Below, in pieces: positions 22,032-33,380 of a stretch of 64,000 nucleotides of DNA; the first letter of the stretch is position 1; every line of letters begins with the position of its first letter. Origin of the DNA: Diospyros lotus (Eukaryota > Streptophyta > Magnoliopsida > Ericales > Ebenaceae); contig NC_068347.1 of the NCBI RefSeq assembly GCF_014633365.1, positions 34,700,116 to 34,764,115 on the forward strand, written 5' to 3'. The translations under genes and the position numbers were made by a program. The notes beneath the pieces were generated by a model. It searched no databases and had not been told where the DNA came from. It saw only the letters and a list, made by a program, of their open reading frames with translations.

Positions 22032-24382
22032 TGTAATATCCTAAAAATAATAAAAGTGTAAATTAAATTTATCTAAATTAAATTTATTTAATTAATTAAT
22101 ATGTTATAATTTTGTGTGGCGGTGCGCATGTGCTTAAAGGTTAAGCAAAGTGGCCATTTTCTGTCAAATGGAAACCAGAGAATTAACAGAGGAGAGAAGG
22201 AGAGTTGGAGATGGTGAACTTGAGGGCGAGCAGAGAGTGAGAGATAAAGTAAGAGAGGGAGATGGAGAAAGAGCTCAACTGAGAGAGAGAGCTTGGAGGC
22301 CAATCGGCCATGGTAACGGCTGCCATGGCCGACGAGCAGCAGTAGCGTCTTGAAGAAGTCGGGGCCATGGACGACGCGGAGCAGCGGCGGCGGCGACGTG
22401 AGGTAGTAGCAGCAACATCAGCGCGCGCGGCCGTGGGAGGCGGAGTTGGAGGCGGCGGCTGGAGGAAGGAGCTCGGCTGCGTTGGTGCTGGTTCGGCCGC
22501 GGGAAGAAGAAGAAGAAGAAAAGAAAGAAGAAAGAGAGAAGAAGAGGGAAAGAAGAAAGAGAGAAGAAGAGGGAAAGCAGGAAGAGGAAGAAGCAAGGCG
22601 CGTAGGAGCAGGGGCGCGGGAGAAGAAAGGAAGAAGAAGAGAAGAAGAAAAAATAAAGAAAAGAAAAGTAAAGAAAGGAAAGAAAAGAAAATAAGGAAAA
22701 AATAAAAGAATTTTGGGATTTTTCGGCAAAGGAAGTGATCAGGTACGTGGGTAAAAAATTAGCAAAAGTGCGATTTGTTTAAATTATAAATTTTACGCGA
22801 TTAGAAATAATTAATTTAAGTTCTGGTTGTGTTATTTGCTAGGAAATGATTTAATTCGCATCGAGAGCACAAAAGAGACTGAAAGCAGCTATTTTCAGGC
22901 AAACTCCTAACCCTCTCCTCGTGTTCTTCAATTCCCGTAAAAGACCCCGTGATTCCTCGTATTTTATCATCTCCTTTACTTTAATTCGGCACCTAGTCTT
23001 ATTTGTTGAATTATTATTCATCTGTTTTAATTTAAATTAAATCCGAGACTTCTAGAATTTTATTCGTTGTGAGCCTATGGGGGTTTGTACCGCCCCCATT
23101 CCTTTTGGGAATGATGTTGACCCAGCCTGGGAACTAGGTTCCTACACATGCAGGTTTATTTACGATTTTATTGGGTTTATTTACAGTTTTTCTCGGATTT
23201 ATTTATGATTCGGTTAGAGCGATCGAGTAGTAGGGCAGGGGTCGGTTGTTGGTGACGTTGGGGTAGACTATTGTACGGCCTTGAAGTGGACCGTCGGGTG
23301 GACACTCCTAGTCACTGGCCGTTGACCGGTGCTGGGCACTGCTGACTAGCTCTGCCGGTATGTGATTTATTGCATGATTAGATACATTGTATTACCGTTC
23401 ATGATTTGATATGCACATGGGTACGGGTTGCATGTTGGGATATTCATTTATTAACTATGCTTGGACACGGACATTCTAGCTTGGTCAGGTTACATCCGGC
23501 ACGGGCATATGCATCGCGTGTGGTTTACTATGTGGGCGGAGCATGGCCTAATGCTTGGATGTATGGGCGTCGGTGTATCACGTTGATGCTCACTACGCCA
23601 TTGCATTTCTATGTGCATTGCATGGCTACTGGTAGTATTTAGTTCTTGGACGGGAGTACCATTCTGAGGGAGCTTCTGGCTCGGATGTCGGGAGTACCGA
23701 CATGGACGGGTGATGGGAGTACCGACCTGGGACAGCGCGCGTAGGTTTGTTGGAGATACATGTTGCCTTTTAGGGCAGCGACAGGTTGGTATGGGACTTG
23801 GGTGCCAGGTGTCTTGTGTGGGCCCCAAGGACCGGTATGTATTTTTATTATGCTATGCTATTGTGTTGTAGCGTCTCATGGCTTGTGTGTGCCTGGGGGT
23901 TTATTCTGGGGAGAGATTTCGATTTCTGGTTTTGTGTAGCCTTCAGCCTTTCTTTTCTTATGCTTGTTGAGTCTCTCGACTCACTTTGCTTTCCATCATT
24001 CCAGGTAGTGCTAGCGTAGGCCATGGCAAGGGAGTCATCTCTTAGTGGCAGAGTCGGTATGGTGTACAGGCAGCCCTGTCAGTCCCGGTCAACTTTGATG
24101 GTTGAGTAGGATTTACTCTATTATTTTTGTTGTGCCAGGTCATTTCTCGAGTCTCGTGTACGTCGGCACAAGAGTCTATGTTTATTTACTTATCATGTGA
24201 CCGCTGTGATAGCGAGGTACCCATAGTGCATGCATGTGTTTAGCTTCGCTTCCGTTGTTCTTATTTTTGTGAATGCATGCCAGGGTGGTTTTTGGTCTTG
24301 TGTTTCACTCTTTTTCTCTTCCGTAGGCGCTCCCGTTCCTGTAGTCCGGGTGGTTGGGGATATCCGGGCGGGGGTGCTTACA
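22032..24382 (+). repeat. 5' LTR of RE-A
   Basis: Begins TGTAATATCC and ends GTGCTTACA. Contains a purine-rich stretch (about 22490-22700) whose open frames are low complexity, three GGGAGTACC boxes (23652, 23690, 23715) and the palindrome TGAGTCTCTCGACTCA at 23968-23983. Its match at 27969-30284 defines the element. Confidence 0.93.
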
Positions 24383-24393
24383 ATGTTGAATGT

Positions 24394-24405
24394 TGGTATT
24401 AGAGC
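24394..24405 (+). other. Primer binding site of RE-A (initiator Met tRNA type)
   Basis: TGGTATTAGAGC differs by one base from the usual plant initiator-Met primer site TGGTATCAGAGC. It lies 11 bases inside the 5' LTR end, a somewhat long spacer. Confidence 0.8.
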
Positions 24406-24686
24406 GTAGTTTGAGTCAGTTTTAGGGAACAAGTTCCTGTACACCAAGGTTGTCAGGTAGAGTTAGGGACGTCTAGGTGAATCAAATAGGGTCAGGCTGC
24501 GTTGAGTTTTGTTGATTCGTGTGAGAGACTGTGTCCCAATTTATGTTCATGCAGGGGTGATAAGTGCACGTTAGGATGGGACTGTGAAGGGTATGAATGG
24601 GGTTTATTCAGGACTTGTGCCTACCCTAGGTGTTTAGGTAAGAGGTTGGTTTAGTCGTAATTTATTTGCCTGATATTTAGTGTTGT

Positions 24687-25258
24687 ATGCAGATTTTGAG
24701 TATTTCCATTGGAACCCGGAGGCCAGATCCCGATGTACCCCTACCTAATCCGAATAACCTTCTAGAATTGGATCATTTATGGTGTCCGTGGGAACAAGAG
24801 TTTGCTTCTAGATGGGGAGGCGGGCAAGACGAAGAGGAATACCTAGTGAGTTATATGTATCGGCTTAACGAGTTATTTCAAGAGATGATTTACAAGATCT
24901 TTTGGTGATTGTTAGAGAGACAAGTCATGTTCCCCCATGAGCATATGAATGACGTGTGGAGGTGGTTGACTGAAGTAATGATGAATGATGGGAGCCTCCG
25001 TTCCATTATGATGCTTTTGCCAAGGCTGTGAGGCAACAAGTTGTCATTTGGGAGCCTTACCAGGGACCGGTACAAGATGTGCCCAGGATTGGAGCACTAC
25101 CTAACACCCAGTCAGTTCGAGCCACCGTGAGGGTACTGTCATGGCCACCAGAGGGACTTGTTGGACCTAGCTCCAGCGTAGCTAGCAATGAGGACTTAGC
25201 TTACCTGGCAGAGGAAGCTACCTCGATTGCCAGGGGTGACGAGGGGAGCCCTAGTTAG
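24687..25258 (+). pseudogene. Gag-like frame of unknown family in RE-A
   Basis: The first part reads LWCPWEQEFASRWGGGQ and YLVSYMYRLNELFQEM, then a stop at about 24906. After a frameshift the second part holds VVIWEPYQGPVQDVPRIG and EATSIARGDEGSPS. Both parts match, in order, the frame at 61221-60628 in RE-C. Position (just after the primer site) and length suggest a capsid-like role. I see no CCHC zinc knuckle and cannot tie it to a named gag family. A TGTATGCAG just before the start could be a splice acceptor. It is broken here. Confidence 0.55.
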
Positions 25259-27954
25259 TATGAGTATTAGGGGGCTGCAATGCAAATGTGTGGTTGTAAA
25301 TTACGAATTTTGTAAGGATGGGAATGGTGTGAGAAACATCATGTGCAATGTTTGAAGGTATTATGTAATGAGATGTATTAGGTAAACTTGTGAGCCTTGG
25401 GATCCTTAGGAATCAAGTAGTCATTGCTATGAGCAAAGAGTGTCCTAGTGACCTGATGTGATGAATGGTATGGACCTAGAAAGTCATAGGCCAACCCTGC
25501 GATGGACATTTGGTTGCGGATTGTTTTCGCTAAGACTAAGTGGACCGAATACCTGATTTGTGGTGGACTTGTTGGGTCCCTAATCATTGTCTATTGGTGA
25601 TGCGGATTAGAGATAGCACGTACCTTGTCTAAGGAAAGTAATTAAGGGAACTTTTAAATCTGCATTTAGGGCGTACGTTGCTCATGATAAAGGCATGTAT
25701 GGCTTGATTCCTCCCTGGTTGTGAATGAGCGAGGGATATTCTTAACCTTCTTGAAGATTCACCAACGAAGTTGTTTTAGTAAGGGATTGACCCTATGATT
25801 AAACCGGGCAGCCTTGAGGCATAAATGTTCTTTTCTCCTGAGTAAATGATTTGTCGGGCTAACTCCAATGTGTTTTCTAATGATTGCTTGTCGTACTCGT
25901 ACGACCGCTATAAGTTCGTGGCCATGCCATTTGGGGTTGACCGATGCCTTTGCAGTATTTATGGATTGGTCGGGCCGGCGACAGAGATAGAGGTCTAGAG
26001 TTTCCTTGGTCTCGCCAGGCATTGCCGACGCCCTATAAATGCTTGCGTCAATTTCTTGAGAGATGAGGTCATGGTAGAATATGAGCTGGAGGTCCATGAT
26101 TGGATTTTTGTAGGAGAGGTACGGAAATATCCCACATGGTGGAAATGTGCTATAGGAGTCCGATGGTAAATGGTAGACCCGTAGGTACCGAGATGTGTAC
26201 AGGGTGTATTAGGATAAGAAACTGAAAGCTGGGAGATGTGTTATGTGATAGGGTGTGAAGGCAAATTGAGGTTCTAAGGGTTTTACATTCCTTGGAGGTT
26301 TAGGACAGTAACACTAAGTTTAATTGAATCTGGATAGAGTCAAGCTTATTCCAAGAGAGATCTGTGATGGGAATTAACTAAAGGACTACTATGGAATTGT
26401 AGACTTGGAGTTTACAGCGGTTATGTTGCTTGGAGATTCGGCATCACTACCTGGATAGGGTGTGGGTGTTTAGTTCTTACAGGTGGAGTAGAGTACAGGT
26501 GACGCCGCGGTTAGCGTGGTAAAGGACTAAGGCTGTGAGATTCAATAATAAATAGGGTAAGGCAAAGGTGGTAGTAGACGTTTTGCGCTACCATGGAGCA
26601 TATTTGATAAAGTGAATAAGAAATAAGAACCCTAGATTGATGTTGTAGGAGATATCCGGGTGTATGGCTAGAACCGAAGTTAGTTCTATATCTAAGTAAT
26701 TGTTGAATTTTATTGTAAGGATAGTAGTTGCTATGAGTACGCTCGGTACTAATTGCAGACCACTCGTCTTAAGGTCGGTTATTGACCGAGTGAGGAGATG
26801 AGACTCCTCTGGGTGCTGGTCAAGTGGTACATCGATGGAAGCACGAGATGGTCGGTTATGCCAGTCAGTAGAATGCTTAACCCACGATAGTTACTTTTCG
26901 TTGTTGGGGAAACTTATGAGATGCTCTGGGGATTAGAACAGATACTAATATGATGAGGTGTTTTCAGTCGAGTAGGCTTCAGGGCAGATAACACTAGTTC
27001 TAAAAGATCGTGTTCTAGCTAAGTTATAGAGACTTTGAGGAGGTCAAGGTTAGTATATAGTGATTAAGAGGAGGTATGGTCATTTAGCTATTTGGAGTTA
27101 AGATCAGCAGCAGGTCAAGACTGTGGTCATCGAATAAGTCATCGTAGGTATGTCGATTCCTTTAAGGAGGGGAGATCTGGTGACCTTTGGCTCTTGAGAT
27201 ATATTGAGTGGAGAACGTTTATTCCTCAATAGTTCTGATTAAATGATTAGCCATATTTATTGACAGGACCTCGAGTGTACACGACAAATTGTGGGAGAAA
27301 GTACTGCCGAGAAAATGTTGTGTACCTGGTTAGGAATCAGTTGAAAAAGTCAAATTAAAGGATATTGTTGCTTAATCCTTGATTGCGTATGGGGTATCGT
27401 TTCCATGTCCCTATGCCTCGTAGGTACGTGGCAGGTCCCAATCACGTTACCGAGTACTAGCCTCTCGTCATGCAAGAGAGTGGCTCTACTCCTATCACCA
27501 CTGCTTGTATCTGGAATTAGCTGCATTTGCATTGAGCCTGGTGCTGCGAGTTAGTTTATCATTGAGATTGAATATCTTTGAATTTTGGGATCTCCTTTAG
27601 GTTGATATGTAATTGAGATAGTACCAAATGGAAGTGCGATGAGAACGCGAGATAGTCTTGGGGAACGATTGAGTTATGATATTGTAATAGACGAACCATG
27701 TTGAGTTATGATTAATGACGTTCCTTACGTCGGTTGAGGTATCAGTGGCCATAACGTGATCCAATAGAGGTGATAGATTAGGGAGTTATGTTGGTGTAAT
27801 AAGTCAAGTAGGATATGTAGTAGACTCAGATTTGTGAGAACTGGAAAATGATGATATGGAATATCTTAGAGAAGATGTTGAGTAATATCAAGAGAATTGT
27901 GAGCGTATCTTGAGGTCATGGACTAAGCGCGAATTTCAAGGACGAAATTCTAAT
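25259..27954 (+). pseudogene. Decayed pol gene of RE-A
   Basis: Only islands are readable. Reverse transcriptase: YKFVAMPFG at 25912-25938, then after one extra G, LTDAFAVFMDW; the MPFG motif followed by LT.A...FMD is typical of gypsy RT. Integrase: weak similarity near 27220-27320. Integrase C-terminus: FHVPMPRRYVAGPNHVTEY, then a TAG at 27458-27460, then PLVMQE. Stops and frameshifts occur throughout. The part from about 26700 onward is colinear with RE-B (55736-57103, reversed), including a stop at the same codon. Confidence 0.75.
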
Positions 27955-27968
27955 AAGGAGGAGAGAAC
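27955..27968 (+). other. Polypurine tract of RE-A
   Basis: AAGGAGGAGAGAAC abuts the 3' LTR. The preceding GAATTTCAAGGACGAAATTC is nearly the same in RE-B and RE-C and is the usual 3' end of chromovirus pol. Confidence 0.8.
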
Positions 27969-30284
27969 TGTAATATCCCAAAAATAATAAAAGTGTAAAT
28001 TAAATTTATCTAAATTAAATTTATTTAATTAATTAATATGTTATAATTTTGTGTGGCGGTGCGCGTGTGCTTAGAGGTTAAGCAAAGTGGCCATTTTCTC
28101 TCAAATGGAAACCAGAGAATTAATAAAGGAGAGAATGAGAGTTGGAGAGGGTAAACTTGAGGGCGAGCAGAGAGTGAGAGATAGAGTAAGAGAGGGAGAT
28201 GGAGAGAGAGCTCAATTGAGCTCGAGAGCTCGGAGGCCAGTCGGTCATGGCAGCCGCTGCCATGGCCGACGAGGAGCAGCAACGGCTTGAAGAAGCCGAG
28301 GCCATGGACGACGCGGACCAACAGCAATGCGAGGTAGTAGCAGCGGCGGCGCGCGCGACCGTGGGAGGCGGAGCTGAAGGTGGCGGCGGCTGGAGGAAGG
28401 AGCTCGGCCGCGGCGGTGCTGGTTCGGCCGCGGGAAGAAGAAGAAGAAGAAGAAGAAGAAAAGAAAGAAGAAAGGGAGAAGAAGAAGGAAAGAAGGAAAA
28501 GGAAGAAGCAAGACGTGTAGGAACAGAAGCGCGTGAGAAGAAAGGAAGAAGAAGAAGAAAGAAATAAAAGAAAATAAAGGAAAGAAAAGAAAATAAGGAA
28601 AAAATAAAAGAATTTTGGGATTTTTCGGCAAAGGAAGTGATCAAGTACGTGGGTAAAAAATTAGCAGAAGCGTAATATGTTTAAATTATAAATTTTGTGC
28701 GATTAGAAATAATTAATTTAAGTTCCGGTTGTGTTATTTGCTAGGAAATGATTTAATTCGCATCGAGAGCACAAAAGAGATTGAAAGCAGCTATTTTCAA
28801 GCAAGATCCTAACCCTCTCCTCGTGTTCTTCAATTCCCGTAAAAGACCCCGTGATTCCTCGTATTTTATCATCTCCCTTACTTTAATTCGGCACCTAGCC
28901 TTATTTGTTAAATTATTATTCATCTGTTTTAATTTAAATTAAATTCGAGACTTCTAGAATTTTATTTGTTGTGAGCCTATGGGGGTTTGTACTGCCCCCA
29001 CTCCTTTTGGGAATGATGTTGACCCAGTCTGGGAACTAGGTTTCTAGACGTGCGGGTTTATTTATGATTTTATTGGGTTTATTTATAGTTTTTCTCGGAT
29101 TTATTTATGGTTTGATTAGAGCGATCGAGCAGTAGGGCAGGGGTCGGTTGTTGATGACGTTGGGGTAGACTATTGTACGGCCCTAAAGTGGACCATCGGG
29201 TGGACACTCCTAGTCATTGGTCGTTGACCGGTGCCGGGCACTGCTGACTAGCTCTGCCGGTATGTGATTTATTGCATGATTAGATACATTGTATTACCGT
29301 TCATGATTTGATATGCACATGGATACGGGTTACATGTTGGAATATTCATTTATTGACTATGCTTGGACACAGACATTCTAGCTTGGTCAGGTTGCATCCG
29401 GCACGGGCATATACATCGCGTGTGGTTTACTATGTGGGCGGAGCATGACCTGATGCCTGGATGTATGGGCGCTAGTGTATCACGTTGATGCTCACTACGC
29501 TATTGCATTTCTATGTGCATTGCATGGCTATTGATAGTATTTAGCTCTCGGACGGGAGTACCGTTCTGAGGGAGCCTCTGGCTTGGATGTCGGGAGTACC
29601 GACATGGACGGGTGACGGGAGTACCGATTTGGGACAGCGCGCTTAGGTTTGTTGGAGATACATGTTGCATTTTAGGGCAGCGACAAGTTGGTATGGGACT
29701 TGGGTGCCAGGTGTCTTGTGTGGGCCCCAATGACCGGTATGTGTTTTTATTATACTATACTATTGTGTTGTAGCGTCTCATAGCTTGTGTGTGCTTGGAG
29801 ATTTATTTTGGGGAGAGATTTCGATTTCTTGTTTTGTGTAGCCTTTAGCCTTTCTTTTCTTATGCTTGCTGAGTCTCTCGACTTACCTTACTTTCCATCA
29901 TTCCAGGTAGTGCCAGCGTGGGCCATGGCAAGGGAGTCATCTCTTAGCGGCAGAGTCAGTATGGTGTACAGGCAACCCCGTCAGTTCCGGTCAACTTTGA
30001 TGGTTGAGTAGGATTTACTCTATTATTTTTGCTGTGCCAGGTCATTTCTTGAGTCTCGTGTATATCGGCACAGGAGTCTATATTTATTTACTTATCATGT
30101 GACCGCTGTGATAGCGGGGTACCTGTAGTGCATGCATGTGTTTAGCTTCGCTTCCGTTATTCTTATTTTTGTGAATGCATGCCAGGGTGGTTTTTGGTCT
30201 TGTGTTTCACTCTTTTTCTCTTTCGTAGGCGCTCCCGTTCCGGTAGTCCGGGTGGTTGGAGATATCCAGGCGGGGGTACTTAAA
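27969..30284 (+). repeat. 3' LTR of RE-A
   Basis: Starts TGTAATATCCC and ends in TTAAA where the 5' LTR has TTACA, so the terminal CA is mutated. The GGGAGTACC boxes recur at 29554, 29592 and 29617. The palindrome at 29870-29885 has one change (TGAGTCTCTCGACTTA). Many G-to-A and C-to-T differences from the 5' copy fit decay of methylated cytosines. Confidence 0.92.
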
Positions 30285-31351
30285 AAAACAATTGACAATT
30301 TTTACTTGATTTAATAGCCCATGAACTAAGACACAAAACAATGGACAATTATCTTAATATAGTTGATAGTTTTGCCTTATATTTTTAAAAGATGAGTATG
30401 ATTTTTTAAATAATTTTGACATATTTCATGCAACAATTCATTTGATTTCAAAATAACTTTTCTTTGATGCCATGATGTTATTTTCCAAGATGAAATATTT
30501 TTCAATATATATATATATATATTGAGAGGAAATTTAGAAATTTTTTACTTTTGCCATCATTGGAATGTATAAAGTCTTTGAACAACAATATCATCAAAAT
30601 TATTTTAGATATTTTATAAATTAATCTCATTGATCATTTTCAAATTCTAAAAAAGTTTTTTATCATCAAAATATTTTATTAAAAACAAAATGACAATATA
30701 AAAATATATGAGAATTTTTATATTATATATCATAATATATAATATCAAAATCATTTATTATATTTTAATTTTTAATATATAATTTTCTATATTAAAAACA
30801 ATATTTATAAAAAGGCCCTTATATGTTTTTATTTACACGTTTCTCCACTTTTTCATTTCCTATTTTTTTTGAAAAATGTCGTATCTCTATTTTCGTTGTG
30901 TATCATATTCATTTCTAATTTTCATTTTCATGCAACCTAACTTCTATGAATTATCAAGATATTTTCTATACATTTTATTTTAAAAAAAAAAAACTAACCC
31001 TATTAACAAAATTTGAACTCCTGACTTTCAACTTAAAATAAAATTAATTTTATCATTATATCAAATTATATTTTTATTTAAATTTTGTCTTAAAAATAAA
31101 AATTTAGCTATAATTACCAAATACTACATAAACTTTCAAAATATTTTATTTTTTTACATGCTACATAACACAAACAAACCTCGAGTATATATAAATATAT
31201 TACGAAAATATTATTTAAATACTTAATTTTATCATTTTAATTGATATTTTATATTAATATGACATAAGATATAAAATATTAATACCAAATACTACCATAA
31301 ATATCAAAGTTAAATGTTTAAATCACATGTAGTTGTATAGTAATAACTTTG
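30285..31351. repeat. Duplicated AT-rich flank right of RE-A
   Basis: Continues the match to 6990-8010 that RE-A split. The last 200 bp also match the DNA downstream of the intact NLRs (12480-12690, 43395-43615). No gene is seen. Confidence 0.65.
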
Positions 31352-31715
31352 GCAAAATATATATTTTGGTCCTTGTACAATTGCATGTTTTTTTCATTCA
31401 GACACTTGAGCTTTTTGTTGTTTTAATTATACTATTGAACTATGTAATTTTTAATTAAATACACCCTTAATTTTTTTATTATTTTAATTATACTTCTAAA
31501 CTATGCAATTTCAAGTCAATTGCACATCTTAACAAATTTGTTAAGAACAATGAATTAAACATATTTAAGGAGTATAATTGAAAAAACAAAAAGTTTAGGG
31601 GTATAATTAACTCGAAATGGATAGTTTAAATGTGTAGTTGAAATAACAACAAATTTAAGTGTTTAAATAAAAAAAATGTATAAGTATACGCGCTGGAACA
31701 TTTATTTTGCTTTCT
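31352..31715. mobile_element. Fold-back (MITE-like) element absent from the NLR paralogues
   Basis: The left arm starts GGCAAAATATATATTTTGG and the right arm, complemented, starts GCAAAATAAATGTTCC. Arms of about 110 bp are imperfect complements. The same place in the NLR 3' flanks (about 12680 and 43605) reads AACTTTCGAGGCATTT-like with no insert. The target duplication is short and ambiguous (possibly TTT). Confidence 0.65.
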
Positions 31716-31945
31716 AAGGTATTTGGTTTAATGGCTCGTTTTTCTATATGGAGCCAACTTCCATGCAATGATTCGAGTAAGTCTTTGTTTGAGAACTGAC
31801 TTCAAAAGTATCTTCAAATGCTCCTCCATTTGAGTGTGACCTTTGTTGCAAATATTTGTATCTAAAAATTGCTAGTATTAGATATACATAATTGAGAAAT
31901 TTTGTGAAGAAACATTCTATGGTGGGGGAGGCTCTTTCACTCGTA
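31716..31945. repeat. NLR-type 3' flank fragment without an adjacent NLR
   Basis: Matches 12685-12920 and 43610-43820, the DNA 0.8-1.1 kb downstream of the intact NLR stop codons. The similarity ends near the GGCTCTTTCACTC motif at about 31940, and no NLR coding sequence follows. It may mark a deleted copy. Confidence 0.7.
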
Positions 31946-33380
31946 CTACATGTACTCGTATGTTTATGTTGTGTGAATGGGATGGAAGATGAGAATGGTA
32001 GCCACAAGCTTTCTATGACTAGCCCTCTTTGTATGATCATCCCTCTTGTAATCATTTTTTACGGGTATAGAGATAAATGAGGAGTTAAAATTTATGTAAT
32101 TGACTTTTTTAATGGGACTAAGGCTCGTGAATATTATTATTATTATTATATTTCTCTCTTCTCCTGTGATTATGTTGAAATCAAGTAAAGAGCTTAGTTG
32201 AATGAACATTTAAAATTTATATGGTCCATTTCACTTTTCTCGTGATTTTGTTAATTTATTTTAAAATTTATAGTATTTTTAAAATATTCTCTACTTTTGA
32301 TGATACTCATGCATTTATTGTGATATAAAATATAACATATAAATATAGATATTATCAAAGTATCATATTTAAATATTCAAATAAAAATTTCAATCTAAAA
32401 AATAAAAGAATTTTTAAAGTTGCAATTGAATCAAGTTTCGCTGAGCTCAAACTCAACTCAAGCTCAAGCACTTGTTGGTCAGCTTGAGCTTGAGCTTAAG
32501 CTTGCTAATAGCTCGCCTTGCCAGAATCTATTATTTTGTTTAAATTTAATTTATTATTTTGTTTTATTATGTATATACATATATTATATTATTAAATTAA
32601 TATATATTAATTTTAAATATATTCAATTTAGTTATATTATAATAATTTAAAGTTTAATAACTTTATGTTAATATAGCGTTTGTTAAAATAAGTAAAATTA
32701 GATTGTATGAACATAAGATTGGAATATTTTTCGGATTATATATGAAATAGTTAAGATAAGTTTATAATAATTAAGATAAAGCTTATTAAACTCTTTGTTA
32801 AATTTTTTGAAATGCGGACATATATGTCATTTTTTTATTTGTAAAGTCCCAGATAAATTTATTTGGAGAGGGAGAGAGATAAATTTATTTGAAAAGTGTA
32901 AGATAAAAAATTACGTGACTTATTTTTCAAAGGTAGCCAGATAAATTTAATAAATAGAATAAAAAATACTTTTGTTTGAAATACTTTTTATATTTCACTT
33001 TTTTTTAATTTATATCTTGGATAACAAACACTACCTAAATAATATATTTATATATTTATAAATGAGTTTATTTATGAGATATTTACAAACTTTTTAAATG
33101 AGCATGTTTACAAGCTTTTTATATAGTCTATTAATATTAACAAGTTTTTAATTTAATATGGTCACGAATTTTAACAAATTAAGTTTTATTGAATTCAAAC
33201 TCAATTTATTTATAAATAGAGGTTTAAAATTAAACTCAAGTCCAACTTATTTATATTAACAAACAAACTCAAATTTTTAATTTAATATGGTTACGAATTT
33301 TAATAAATTAAGTTTTATTGAATTTAAACTCAATTTATTTATAAATAGAGGTTTAAAATTAGACTCAAGTCCAATTTGTA
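31946..33380. other. AT-rich stretch with no gene seen
   Basis: Contains a short ATT microsatellite (about 32131-32150) and two related segments around 33130-33230 and 33265-33365 that share GAATTTAAACTCAATTTATT-like sequence. I see no NLR or transposon coding here. Confidence 0.5.

Larger units (their letters stand above)
22032..30284 (+). mobile_element. RE-A: degenerate Ty3/gypsy LTR retrotransposon, complete ends
   Basis: A full-length insertion of 8253 bp: 5' LTR 22032-24382, initiator-Met-type primer site, gag-like frame, decayed pol, polypurine tract, 3' LTR 27969-30284. It is flanked by AAAAC at 22027-22031 and 30285-30289, and the continuous empty site is seen near 6980. Pol remnants place it in the Ty3/gypsy order, and the 3' end of pol resembles the Tekay/Del chromoviruses. 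LTRs differ at many sites, mostly transitions, so the insertion is old. It cannot move by itself. Confidence 0.92.

Noticed and set aside
22183..22729. Arg/Lys/Glu-rich or Ser/Phe-rich frames in the RE-A LTRs (also 28087-28644)
   Set aside because: They are translations of a purine-rich LTR tract, overlap in several frames and differ between the two LTRs.
31744..32055. 103-codon minus-strand frame
   Set aside because: It crosses the edge of the duplicated flank and is not kept in the other copies.
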